The notes under the pieces: model-generated
Database searches by the model: none
What the model was told of the DNA's origin: nothing
The model's input: only the letters and a program-made list of their open reading frames with translations
Position numbers and translations under genes: made by a program
NCBI GenBank assembly: GCA_902581145.1
Contig: CACHNE010000012.1
Location: 1-38,684 of the forward strand
Reading direction: 5' to 3'
Origin: an uncultured Bacteroidota bacterium
Lineage (GTDB): Bacteria > Bacteroidota > Bacteroidia > Flavobacteriales > Flavobacteriaceae
DNA length: 38,684 bases
Part shown: piece by piece, positions 1-8,829 of the stretch
How positions within the stretch are numbered: position 1 is the stretch's first letter
How the letters are laid out: the number at the start of each line of letters is the position of its first letter

Positions 1-131
1 TTTTTGTTTACAGAAAGCATTAAGTTAAATAGCACAACACTGTCTACACCGCCAGAACAACATACAATGCTTTTTTCCTTTAGCAGAAAAGGAAATTGAT
101 CTTTAATGTAAGATTCAAATTTTGATAACAT
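1..131 (-). CDS. tilS: tRNA(Ile)-lysidine synthase TilS, N-terminal part (cut by window edge)
   Basis: TilS attaches lysine to C34 of the CAU-anticodon tRNA-Ile in the cytoplasm, using ATP, so that it reads AUA. Only the first 43 residues are in the window. They hold the PP-loop SGGVDS (residues 26-31) after the beta strand SIVCC, followed by VVLFNLML, which is the usual start of the N-type ATP pyrophosphatase domain. The ATG begins 45 nt after the lpd stop on the same strand, so the two may be co-transcribed, though no functional link is implied. The SGGxDS motif also occurs in other PP-loop enzymes such as TtcA, GuaA and MnmA. The very short N-terminus before the loop fits TilS best. The family assignment is fairly sure; the rest of the gene is outside the window. 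Confidence 0.8.
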   Translation of the reverse strand, partial: MLSKFESYIKDQFPFLLKEKSIVCCSGGVDSVVLFNLMLSVNK

Positions 132-175
132 TTCACTTGTTTAAAACAAAGATATAGAAATGTAAAGAATAAGGT

Positions 176-1579
176 TTATATATGAATAGCTCTATCTTCG
201 GTTGCAGCAAGCGCAGCCTCCTTGATAGCTTCTGAGAATGTTGGATGAGCGTGGGATATTCTGGCTATATCCTCAGCTGATGCCCTGTATTCCATAGCTA
301 CAACAGCTTCAGAAATAAGATCAGCACACCTTGCACCAATCATGTGGATTCCTAAAATTTCATCAGATTCAGCATCAGCTAAAATTTTGACAAAACCATC
401 CAAATCGGAACTGGCCCTACTTCTTCCCAATGCTCTCATTGGAAATTGGCCTAGTTTGTAATTTTTACCATTAACTTTTAATTCTTCTTCAGTTTGACCA
501 ACTGAAGCAACTTCAGGCCATGTATAAACAACACCTGGAATTAAGTTGTAATTAATATGTGGTTTTTGACCTGCAATATGTTCAGCAACATATACTCCCT
601 CCTCTTCGGCTTTATGAGCCAACATCATACCTTTAACAACATCACCAATTGCGTATATGTTATGTACGTTTGTCTTTAAATTAACATCAACTTCTACTCT
701 TCCATACTTATCAGTAGTAATGCCAACTTTATCTAAATCTAAACCTTCAGTATATGCACTTCTTCCTACAGAAATCAAACAATAATCTCCTTCAAAAGTT
801 ATTTTTTCTCCTTTCTTATTTTCCGCCGAAATAATCACATCATCTCCATTTCTTTCTATGGAAGTTACTTTGTGAGAGGTGTTAACTTTAACTCCACTTT
901 TCTTAAAAACTTTGGTTAATTCTTTAGATAAGCTAGAATCCATATTTGGAATAATTCTATCTTGATATTCTATAACCGTGACTTTAGAACCAAGCCTATT
1001 ATATACCTGCCCTAGCTCAAGACCTATAACTCCACCACCAATTACAACCAAGTGTTTTGGAACCTCTTTTAATTTTAGAGCCTCAGTTGAAGAGATAATT
1101 CTTTCACCATCAAAATCTACAAACGGTAATTTAGTTGGCTTACTTCCTGTTGCAATAATTATATTTTTACCATTTATAACTTTGGATTTACCGTTGTTTT
1201 TAATTTCAACTGTAGTTGAATCTTTAAATGAACCTAATCCATTGAAAACAGTGACTTTATTTTTGTTCATTAAATATTCTAGCCCCTTTGTTGTTTGTTC
1301 GACAACCGATGATTTTCTAGACATCATTTTATCAAGATCAAGTTTAATCTTACCCTCTATTGAAATTCCATGGTCATCAAAATTGTGAAGAGCATTTTCA
1401 TAATGATGAGAAGAATCCAATAATGATTTACTTGGAATACAACCAACATTTAAACATGTTCCACCCATGGTTGAATATTTTTCAACCAATGCTGTTTTCA
1501 TTCCAAGTTGAGCAGCTCTGATTGCCGAAACATATCCACCAGGACCAGAACCAATAACAATGACATCAAAAGAACTCAT
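176..1579 (-). CDS. lpd: Dihydrolipoyl dehydrogenase (E3)
   Basis: This cytoplasmic FAD disulfide oxidoreductase reoxidises the dihydrolipoyl groups of 2-oxo-acid dehydrogenase complexes and the glycine cleavage system, and reduces NAD+. The 467 residues are the normal E3 length. The FAD-binding GSGPGG motif is at residues 10-15. The redox disulfide is GGTCLNVGCIPSKSL with C42 and C47. A second Rossmann motif, VVIGGGVIGLELG, binds NAD. The ATG motif of the FAD domain appears as IIATGSKP, and AIGDV lies near residue 315. The C-terminal dimerisation domain ends with the catalytic HAHPTFSE pair (H445, E450). No E1 or E2 subunit is adjacent, which is usual for a shared E3. Assignment is firm; which complex it serves cannot be told from here. 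Confidence 0.97.
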   Translation of the reverse strand: MSSFDVIVIGSGPGGYVSAIRAAQLGMKTALVEKYSTMGGTCLNVGCIPSKSLLDSSHHYENALHNFDDHGISIEGKIKLDLDKMMSRKSSVVEQTTKGLEYLMNKNKVTVFNGLGSFKDSTTVEIKNNGKSKVINGKNIIIATGSKPTKLPFVDFDGERIISSTEALKLKEVPKHLVVIGGGVIGLELGQVYNRLGSKVTVIEYQDRIIPNMDSSLSKELTKVFKKSGVKVNTSHKVTSIERNGDDVIISAENKKGEKITFEGDYCLISVGRSAYTEGLDLDKVGITTDKYGRVEVDVNLKTNVHNIYAIGDVVKGMMLAHKAEEEGVYVAEHIAGQKPHINYNLIPGVVYTWPEVASVGQTEEELKVNGKNYKLGQFPMRALGRSRASSDLDGFVKILADAESDEILGIHMIGARCADLISEAVVAMEYRASAEDIARISHAHPTFSEAIKEAALAATEDRAIHI

Positions 1580-1598
1580 ACCAAATAAATTTAGGATT

Positions 1599-1606
1599 CA
1601 AAAATA
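1599..1606 (-). promoter_or_regulatory. Candidate -7 element for lpd
   Basis: Read on the minus strand this is TATTTTTG, an exact match to the Bacteroidota -7 consensus TAnnTTTG, 19 nt before the lpd ATG. I see no TTG at the expected -33 distance, so it is a weak call in AT-rich DNA. Confidence 0.3.
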
Positions 1607-1698
1607 CAAATATTTAAATGTTAAAATAATTTTTAAACTATTAAAATTGATTTTGGTAAATTAGTGAAAAATACAAACTAAATATATCCTTAAATTTA

Positions 1699-2898
1699 AT
1701 GAAATCTAAACCAGCAAATAATATTCAAGACCTTCAGTTTTTTGGAGAATTTGGTGGAGTCAATCCTTCAATCTCAGATTCTTCAACTTACACATTTTTG
1801 TCTGCAAATTCAATGAGTGAGACTTTTGAGGGCAATATTGAAGGTTGTTATCTTTATTCTAGAAACTCTTCACCAAGTAATCTTTATTTAGAAGAGGCAT
1901 GTGCAGCATTGGAAGGCACTGAAGCTGCAAATGTTTTTTCATCTGGAATGGGTGCAATAACGGCTACAATTTTACAATTATGTAAGTCCGAAGACCATAT
2001 TATTTCTAGTAGAACGGTTTACGGGGGTACATACGCATTTCTAAAGAATTTCACCCCACAACTAAAGATTGAAACAACATTTGTAGACATAACATCACTG
2101 GATGATATCAATAATTCTATCAAACCAAACACAAAAATTATTTATTGCGAAGTATCATCTAATCCATTACTTGAAATTGCTGATTTAAAAGAGATTTCAA
2201 AAATTGCAAAAAAAAACAATATAAAATTAGTTGTTGATAATACTTTCACACCATTATCAGTATCCCCAGCTAAATATGGTGCAGATGTAGTAATTCATAG
2301 TTTAACAAAATTTATTAACGGAACAAGTGATACTATTGCAGGAGTCGTTTGTAGTAGTAAAGAATTTATTCACTCACTTAGAGATGTTAATGATGGAGCA
2401 TTTATGCTAATGGGAACAACAATGGATAGTTTAAGAGCTGCTTCAGTTCTAAAGAATATGAGAACACTTCATATAAGAATGAAAAAACACAGTGAAAATG
2501 CAATGTATCTAGCTGAATCTTTTGAAAAAGACGGAATTAAAGCTGTTTATCCTGGATTAAAATCTCACCCCTCTCACAAGATTTTTTCAAAGATGATGAA
2601 TAAAGAATATGGTTATGGGGGAATGGTAACCATTGACGCAGGTAGTTTAGAAACTGCAAATAAATTAATGGAAAAAATGCAAGATAAAAACTTAGGATAT
2701 TTAGCGGTGAGCTTAGGATTTTATAAAACTTTATTTTGTGCACCTGGCTCTTCAACTTCATCAGAAATTTCTGATGAAGAACAAGAAAAAATGGGATTAA
2801 ACGAAGGTTTAATCAGATTTTCGGTTGGACTTGATCAAGATATTTCAAGGACTTATGAAGGGATAAAGAAATGCCTTAAAGAATTCAACCTGATTTAA
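1699..2898 (+). CDS. Cys/Met metabolism PLP-dependent lyase (methionine gamma-lyase / cystathionine gamma-synthase family)
   Basis: This is a fold-type I PLP enzyme that cleaves or exchanges the side chain of sulfur amino acids. The Schiff-base lysine is K204 in HSLTKFING, the pyridine-nitrogen aspartate is D180 in VVDNTFTP, the phosphate-binding residues are in SSGMG (81-85) and YSR (53-55), and the carboxylate-binding arginine is R373 in GLIRFSVGLD. Length (399) is normal for the family. Two details argue against plain methionine gamma-lyase. The YGGT loop carries Gly where the Pseudomonas enzyme has Cys116, and the usual HPAxMTH segment reads CAPGSSTSSE. It could therefore be a cystathionine or homocysteine gamma-lyase or a synthase. 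The stop codon is followed immediately by the start of the antiporter gene, so the two are very probably one transcript. Confidence 0.85.
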   Translation: MKSKPANNIQDLQFFGEFGGVNPSISDSSTYTFLSANSMSETFEGNIEGCYLYSRNSSPSNLYLEEACAALEGTEAANVFSSGMGAITATILQLCKSEDHIISSRTVYGGTYAFLKNFTPQLKIETTFVDITSLDDINNSIKPNTKIIYCEVSSNPLLEIADLKEISKIAKKNNIKLVVDNTFTPLSVSPAKYGADVVIHSLTKFINGTSDTIAGVVCSSKEFIHSLRDVNDGAFMLMGTTMDSLRAASVLKNMRTLHIRMKKHSENAMYLAESFEKDGIKAVYPGLKSHPSHKIFSKMMNKEYGYGGMVTIDAGSLETANKLMEKMQDKNLGYLAVSLGFYKTLFCAPGSSTSSEISDEEQEKMGLNEGLIRFSVGLDQDISRTYEGIKKCLKEFNLI

Positions 2899-4338
2899 AT
2901 GGAAATTAAACCATCTGAAATTAGCTTAAAAAAATCATTAGTACCTGTTGTATTATTGATTTCGTTATTATTTTACAACATCATTTTTTTTGAAAATAAT
3001 GACTGGCTTGGTGATTACACTTATCACTATATCTTAATATTTACCTCCTCACTTGCCGCAATACTTGGAATCTCTGAGGGTGCTAAGATTAATTTTATAA
3101 TTAAAAAAATATTTTCAAGTATAAAGAGCATTAGTACTCCAATAGTAATACTTCTTTTAGTAGGAGCTCTTGCTGGAACATGGAAAGTTAGTGGAATTAT
3201 ACCAGCAATGGTATACTATGGATTAAATCTAGTAGATCCAACAATATTCCTACCTTTAACATTAATCGTCTCAACTCTAGTTTCTTTAACCACAGGTAGT
3301 TCATATACAACATCTGCAACTGTTGGAATAGCACTAGTAGCTGTTGGAATAGCATTTAATATTCCTGCTGGAATGACTGCTGGTGCAGTGATTTCTGGAG
3401 CTTATTTCGGTGATAAAATGTCTCCTTTAAGTGACACCACAAACCTTGCTCCAGCTATGGCAGGCACAGACCTTTATTCTCATATTAGGTATATGACCTA
3501 CACCACAATCCCTACATATGTACTAACATTAATTGTTTTTATTACTATAAGTTACTCACTTGACATCAGCTCAGCTGGAGAAATGAGCGATATTAATTCT
3601 CTTTCAAATACAATACTAAATGACTTTTATATATCCCCAATATTGTTTGTTGTTCCTGCCATCGTTATACTCCTTGCATTTTTAAAAGTTAAACCAGTTA
3701 CTGCTTTAAGTGTTGGGATATTTAGCGCAATTATATTTTCAATCATATTTCAAAATAATATTCTAAGTAGTATTGATACTTCAACTATTAATTCTTTGGT
3801 AAAATCTGTTTTTACGGATACAAGCATCCCAACAGAAAATCTAAGAATTCAAAGATTATATGACTCTGGAGGTATGAAGGGTATGCTATGGACAATTTAC
3901 CTTACAATAAGTGCAATTATATTCGGCGGATCAATGGATGGTATCGGAGCTCTTAAAAAAATCACAAACTTTCTTTTAAGTAAAGCGAAAACAACATTTG
4001 GTTTGTTTGCTAGTACAGCAGTAAGTTGTCTTGGAATCAATGTAGTAGCATCAGACCAATATCTTGCAATTGTAATCCCTGGAAAAATGTTTAAAGATGC
4101 ATTTGAAGAAAAAAATCTTTCACCTGTGAATTTAAGCAGAACATTAGAAGATACAGGAACAGTAACTTCAGCACTTATCCCCTGGAACACATGTGGCGCA
4201 TATCATTATGGAGTTCTTGGTGTTTCAGTGACTGATTATTTTGTTTATGCAATTTTTAATTGGCTAAGTCCAATTACGACATTAATTTATGCAGCTTTAA
4301 TGATAAAAATTAAGATGATATCAAATCATAAATTTTAA
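2899..4338 (+). CDS. nhaC: NhaC family Na+/H+ antiporter
   Basis: This is an inner-membrane secondary transporter of the NhaC type, with about a dozen hydrophobic segments over 479 residues. The family signature GAYFGDKMSPLSDTTNLAP is present near residues 166-184, followed by a DLYSHIRYM stretch. The C-terminal half has SDQYLAIVIPGKMF and LEDTGTV...IPWNTCGAYH, also typical of NhaC. Members of this family exchange Na+ for H+, and some, such as MleN, couple this to an organic anion (malate/lactate). The start ATG directly follows the TAA of the PLP lyase. Such coupling makes export or exchange of a product of that lyase a possible role, but this is inference. The family assignment is firm; the substrate is not. 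Confidence 0.9.
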   Translation: MEIKPSEISLKKSLVPVVLLISLLFYNIIFFENNDWLGDYTYHYILIFTSSLAAILGISEGAKINFIIKKIFSSIKSISTPIVILLLVGALAGTWKVSGIIPAMVYYGLNLVDPTIFLPLTLIVSTLVSLTTGSSYTTSATVGIALVAVGIAFNIPAGMTAGAVISGAYFGDKMSPLSDTTNLAPAMAGTDLYSHIRYMTYTTIPTYVLTLIVFITISYSLDISSAGEMSDINSLSNTILNDFYISPILFVVPAIVILLAFLKVKPVTALSVGIFSAIIFSIIFQNNILSSIDTSTINSLVKSVFTDTSIPTENLRIQRLYDSGGMKGMLWTIYLTISAIIFGGSMDGIGALKKITNFLLSKAKTTFGLFASTAVSCLGINVVASDQYLAIVIPGKMFKDAFEEKNLSPVNLSRTLEDTGTVTSALIPWNTCGAYHYGVLGVSVTDYFVYAIFNWLSPITTLIYAALMIKIKMISNHKF

Positions 4339-4401
4339 TTAAAAAATTCATTCTTGCAGAAATGATTGTTAAATTGCAAACTATTATTCAACAAGTTGCT
4401 A

Positions 4402-6735
4402 ATGAAGCATATTTTTTCATTTTCAAAAAATAAAGAAAAGAAAGAACTTTCTAGTGCTAAAAGATTGTTTATTGGCAGCTCACTGATCATCTTATCACTT
4501 TTTTTATTTATATCATTTGTTTCATACTTTTTTACAGGGGAAATTGATCAAAGCAATCTAGCTGACTTTACGGATATTAGCATATCAAATTCAAACTCAT
4601 TGGGTAAAATTGGTGCAATAATTAGTGATTTTTTTATTTATAAAGGATTTGGTGTTAGCTCCATAATCTTTTCATTTTTAATTTTTATTAGCGCTTTAAA
4701 AATATTATTAGATCTAAAAAAAAGAAATATTACTAAAAATTGGCTTTGGGGTTTTTACTTGATTTTCCTTTTTTCAATATTTTTTGGAGTTGTAGATAAC
4801 GGTAATATATACTCAGGAATTATAGGATACGAAATAGTAAGTTTTTTGGATATATATATAAGCTACTTAGGCATAAGTTTTTTATTAATTTTTATGTCTC
4901 TTGTCTATCTTACATTTAGGTTAAAATTTGGAGTAAATGATATTCTAAAAATTCTAAAATATTTTCAAAATATAAATTTCAAAACATCCAAAAACGCTGA
5001 TGTAACAAATGAATTTTCAGAAGAAAATTTTACTGAGGAAATAGTTGATGAAATTGATGAGGTTGAAATTAATCAAGAAATTGAAGAAGAATTATCAGAA
5101 GAAGAAACCATAAAAGAAACTCCTGCTTTAAAAGAAGATGATGCAATAGAAAAAGTAGATATTGAAGTTGAGGAGATATTTGAAGAAAAATCTGAAATCG
5201 ATAATCTATCTGATAAGTTAGTTGATGATTTTGGACAATTCGACCCGAAACTTGAACTTAGTAAATTTCAATTTCCTAAGCTTAGCTTGCTAAAGCAATA
5301 CGATTCTGAAAAAATTACTATTGATAAAGACGAACTTGAAGAAAATAAAAATAGGATTGTTGAAACACTAGGTAATTATAATATTTCAATTTCAAATATT
5401 AAAGCTACAATTGGGCCTACTGTTACTTTATATGAAATAATACCTGATGCAGGGGTAAGAATTTCTAAAATAAAAAATCTTGAAGATGATATTGCTTTAT
5501 CACTTGCGGCTCTTGGGATTAGAATTATAGCTCCGATTCCTGGAAAAGGAACAATAGGTATTGAGGTGCCTAACAAAAAACCAACAGTGGTATCAATGCA
5601 CTCGGTTATTTCAGCTGAAAAATTCCAAAAATCCGAAATGGAGCTTCCGGTAGCCATTGGTAAAACGATTAGTAATGAAACACTAGTTTTTGATTTAGCT
5701 AGGATGCCTCATTTATTAATGGCTGGTGCAACAGGTCAAGGAAAATCTGTTGGGTTAAATGCAGTTTTAACATCACTACTCTACAAAAAACACCCAGCTG
5801 AGGTAAAGTTTGTTTTAGTAGATCCCAAAAAGGTTGAGTTGACCTTGTATAACAAAATTGAAAGGCATTATTTGGCTAAACTTCCAGATTCAGATGAGGC
5901 AATAATAACGGATAACAAAAAAGTTATAAATACATTGAATTCTCTATGTATAGAAATGGATAACAGATATGAACTACTAAAGAATGCTGCTTGTAGAAAT
6001 ATTGTTGAGTATAATAAAAAATTTAAAGACAGGAAGTTAAACCCAAATGATGGACACCAATTCCTTCCTTACATTGTACTGGTTGTTGATGAATTTGCTG
6101 ATTTAATTATGACTGCAGGAAAAGAAGTAGAAACTCCAATTGCAAGATTAGCCCAATTAGCAAGGGCCATAGGAATTCACTTAATTATTGCAACACAAAG
6201 ACCTTCTGTTAATGTAATTACAGGAGTGATTAAAGCTAACTTCCCAGCAAGAATTGCATTTAGGGTAACATCAAAAATTGACTCACGAACAATTCTTGAC
6301 GGATCTGGTGCTGATCAATTGATTGGACGAGGAGATATGCTATTCACACAAGGAAATGAATTGATAAGAATTCAATGTGCATTTGTAGATACACCTGAAA
6401 TTGAAGTTTTAACTGACTTTATTGGGTCTCAAAAAGCCTATGCTACTGCACATCAATTACCAGAGTATATCGGTGAAGAGGGTGGCACAAATCTTGATAT
6501 CGATATTGAAGACAGAGATAAATTGTTTAGAGAAGCTGCAGAGGTTTTAGTTATTGCACAACAAGGATCTGCGTCCCTTCTGCAAAGAAAACTTAAGCTA
6601 GGCTACAATAGAGCAGGAAGATTAATTGACCAATTGGAAGCGGCTGGTATTGTAGGCCCATTTGAAGGTAGCAAAGCAAGACAAGTTTTAGTCTCTGACT
6701 TACAAGCTCTGGACAACTTATTAGAAAATGAATAA
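4402..6735 (+). CDS. ftsK: DNA translocase FtsK
   Basis: FtsK is a septum-anchored hexameric motor that pumps chromosome ends apart during division and helps dimer resolution. I chose the ATG giving 777 residues. A TTG 36 nt upstream is in frame but would add an unusual leader. Four membrane segments fill the first ~170 residues. An acidic linker rich in Glu follows (about 200-270). Then come the alpha and beta motor domains, with Walker A GATGQGKS (442-449) and Walker B VLVVDEFAD (D563, E564), and a C-terminal winged-helix gamma domain (about 700-777, with GSASLLQRKLKLGYNRAGR) that reads orienting KOPS-like sites. The linker is short compared with E. coli FtsK. It heads an operon with the LolA-like, LptF/G and ribB genes. 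Confidence 0.96.
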   Translation: MKHIFSFSKNKEKKELSSAKRLFIGSSLIILSLFLFISFVSYFFTGEIDQSNLADFTDISISNSNSLGKIGAIISDFFIYKGFGVSSIIFSFLIFISALKILLDLKKRNITKNWLWGFYLIFLFSIFFGVVDNGNIYSGIIGYEIVSFLDIYISYLGISFLLIFMSLVYLTFRLKFGVNDILKILKYFQNINFKTSKNADVTNEFSEENFTEEIVDEIDEVEINQEIEEELSEEETIKETPALKEDDAIEKVDIEVEEIFEEKSEIDNLSDKLVDDFGQFDPKLELSKFQFPKLSLLKQYDSEKITIDKDELEENKNRIVETLGNYNISISNIKATIGPTVTLYEIIPDAGVRISKIKNLEDDIALSLAALGIRIIAPIPGKGTIGIEVPNKKPTVVSMHSVISAEKFQKSEMELPVAIGKTISNETLVFDLARMPHLLMAGATGQGKSVGLNAVLTSLLYKKHPAEVKFVLVDPKKVELTLYNKIERHYLAKLPDSDEAIITDNKKVINTLNSLCIEMDNRYELLKNAACRNIVEYNKKFKDRKLNPNDGHQFLPYIVLVVDEFADLIMTAGKEVETPIARLAQLARAIGIHLIIATQRPSVNVITGVIKANFPARIAFRVTSKIDSRTILDGSGADQLIGRGDMLFTQGNELIRIQCAFVDTPEIEVLTDFIGSQKAYATAHQLPEYIGEEGGTNLDIDIEDRDKLFREAAEVLVIAQQGSASLLQRKLKLGYNRAGRLIDQLEAAGIVGPFEGSKARQVLVSDLQALDNLLENE

Positions 6736-6737
6736 AA

Positions 6738-7397
6738 ATGATTATGAAAAAGTTTTTACTATTAATTTTTGGATTATTTATGATGTTGAGTTACTCACAG
6801 GATAATTCAGACGCTGAATTGTTGTTAAATAAAGTTTCTGAAAACATCAAAAACTATGAGAACATATATATCAATTATGCATATACTCTGCAGAATATTG
6901 AAGAAGATATAAATCAAACAAATAATGGAAGTTTTGTAACTGAAAATGAAAAGTGGAGATTTGAAATGCTTGGTGTTACAAGAATATTTGACGGAAATAA
7001 ATTATACTCGATTAGTCCTGATGACGAAGAGGTAACCATTTCTAGTCAAGACCCAGAAGACGAAACCACAATCACCCCAAATAAAATGTTATATTTTTAT
7101 GAGGAAGGATACTATTTTGAAATGGATGAATCCAGGTTTGTCGGAAATGGTCAATTCAGGAAAAAAATTCAATATGTAAAACTTATTCCAAAAGATTCTG
7201 AAGCGGAAATAAAGTATATTTTACTTGGAATTGATACTGAATTCAATCAAATATATGAAGTTATCGAAACCGGAAAAAACGAAACGGTTACAACAATTTC
7301 TATTGTTGATTTTGAGTTCAATCTAACCCTTGATAGTAAGCTTTTTGTTTTTGATGAGCAGAAGTACAAAGACTACTATATGAATATTTTAGATTAG
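6738..7397 (+). CDS. LolA-like outer-membrane lipoprotein carrier
   Basis: LolA shuttles lipoproteins across the periplasm to the outer membrane. The 219-residue product starts with a signal peptide (KKFLLLIFGLFMMLSYSQ). It then shows the LolA pattern: an N-terminal helix (AELLLNKVSENIKNYENIYINYAYTL), a beta sheet with KWRFEMLGVTRIFDGNKLYSI and the later PKDSEAEIKYILLGID. The sequence is divergent from E. coli LolA, as usual for Bacteroidota. Two start codons are possible (MIMKK); either gives the same mature protein. It lies 2 nt after ftsK and 4 nt before the LptF/G gene, and that order supports the call. No LolB-type receptor is visible, which is normal in this phylum. Confidence 0.85.
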   Translation: MIMKKFLLLIFGLFMMLSYSQDNSDAELLLNKVSENIKNYENIYINYAYTLQNIEEDINQTNNGSFVTENEKWRFEMLGVTRIFDGNKLYSISPDDEEVTISSQDPEDETTITPNKMLYFYEEGYYFEMDESRFVGNGQFRKKIQYVKLIPKDSEAEIKYILLGIDTEFNQIYEVIETGKNETVTTISIVDFEFNLTLDSKLFVFDEQKYKDYYMNILD

Positions 7398-7401
7398 ATT
7401 A

Positions 7402-8829
7402 TTGAAAATTCTAGATCGCTACATATTTAAATCTTATTTAAAAACATTAGCCAGTACGTTCTGTATATTAATGTTAATTTTTTTACTTCAGTCGGTTTGG
7501 CTTTATATTTCTGAGCTGGCAGGAAAAGATCTTGAATTAGACATAATACTACAATTTTTAATCAATGTGTCTCCAAGACTTGTAATTTTGGTATTACCGC
7601 TAACAATACTGCTTTCGAGTATTATGGTTTTTGGAAGTCTTTCAGAAAATTATGAGTTTGCAGCCATGAAAGCAAGTGGTATTTCACTGCAAAGATCAAT
7701 GAAAAGCTTAATACTCTTCACTTTTATTCTTGGGGTTGTTACTTTTTTCTTTTCCAATAATATTGCTCCGATAGCTGAATATAATTTTCACAATTTGAGA
7801 AAAAATATTTCTAAGGTCAAGCCCTCAATGGCTATAGCTGAAGGACAGTTTAGTCAAATTGGAGACTATAATATCAAAGTGAAAAATAAATACGGAAATG
7901 AAAACAAACTTTTAGATGAGGTAATTATTCATCAAAAGAAAAATAAACCTGGAAATTTTACAGTAATCAAATCAAAAAAAGGTGAAATTATTTCTGAAGA
8001 GAACTCTGATATTTTACAGCTTAAACTTTATGATGGAAATTATTATGATGAGGTTATTTCTGAGGATTATTCAAAAAAAATTAAAAAACCTTTTGTTAAA
8101 AGTTATTTTACAGAATATCAAATAAATATTGATATAGCCTCAATTAATGAAGTGGATTTTAGTCAAGAGGACAATGTAAATAAACACTCAATGATGAAGG
8201 TTAATGAATTAAGTTTTGCTATTGATTCCCTCTCAAACAAAAAAATTGAGGACTTGGAAGTTATAAGTTCTAAAATGTTCAACAGATCTAGTTTTAAGAC
8301 AATTGACTATAATCTTAATCCAAAGGATGATGTAAACTATGAAAACGAAAATTTCTTGAATCTCTTTCAACCAAAAAAACAAAAACAACTTTATGATCTT
8401 GCAATAAGCTCTGTGAAAAGTACAATCAGTATTGTAAAATCAAATAAAACTATTCAATCATTCAGAGAACAAAACTTAAATAAACATGTGATGACAATGC
8501 ATGATAAATTTTCATTAGGGTTTGCATGTATTATCTTATTTTTTATTGGTGCTCCGCTTGGAACAATAATCAGAAAAGGCGGATATGGTTTGCCTTTAGT
8601 CATTTCAATATTGCTATTTCTTGCATATCATTTTTTAGGTATTTTTTCAAAAAATCTTGCAGAAGATAGTAGTATAAATCCTATTTTAGCAAGCTGGCTT
8701 TCAACTCTAATAATGTTACCTTTTAGTATTTATTTAACCTATCGAGCAACTAATGATCAGAGTGTGTTTAATTTTGGTGATAGTATTATTTCGTTTTACA
8801 AAAAGATAGAAAATTATGTCAGAGGATAA
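7402..8829 (+). CDS. LptF/LptG family permease of the LPS exporter
   Basis: This is one of the two membrane subunits of the LptB2FG ABC exporter that lifts LPS out of the inner membrane toward the Lpt bridge. The start codon is TTG: the N-terminus MKILDRYIFKSYLKT matches the conserved start of LptF/G proteins and no ATG fits. There are three membrane segments in the first ~120 residues, a periplasmic domain that is long (about 240 residues) and raises the total to 475 versus about 360 in E. coli, and three more membrane segments after HDKFSLGFACIILFFIGAPLGTIIRKGG. LptF and LptG cannot be told apart here. The last 14 nt overlap the ribB start, implying translational coupling. Confidence 0.9.
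   Translation: MKILDRYIFKSYLKTLASTFCILMLIFLLQSVWLYISELAGKDLELDIILQFLINVSPRLVILVLPLTILLSSIMVFGSLSENYEFAAMKASGISLQRSMKSLILFTFILGVVTFFFSNNIAPIAEYNFHNLRKNISKVKPSMAIAEGQFSQIGDYNIKVKNKYGNENKLLDEVIIHQKKNKPGNFTVIKSKKGEIISEENSDILQLKLYDGNYYDEVISEDYSKKIKKPFVKSYFTEYQINIDIASINEVDFSQEDNVNKHSMMKVNELSFAIDSLSNKKIEDLEVISSKMFNRSSFKTIDYNLNPKDDVNYENENFLNLFQPKKQKQLYDLAISSVKSTISIVKSNKTIQSFREQNLNKHVMTMHDKFSLGFACIILFFIGAPLGTIIRKGGYGLPLVISILLFLAYHFLGIFSKNLAEDSSINPILASWLSTLIMLPFSIYLTYRATNDQSVFNFGDSIISFYKKIENYVRG

Noticed and set aside
978-1388. Long antisense frame inside lpd
   Set aside because: It is a shadow of the opposite strand; the protein has no domain pattern and lpd fully explains the DNA.
4366-4401. TTG start giving a 12-residue longer FtsK
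   Set aside because: The extra residues look unlike an FtsK N-terminus and an ATG fits at 4402.
5376-5657. Antisense frame inside ftsK
   Set aside because: Composition mirrors the FtsK coding strand and nothing suggests an independent gene.
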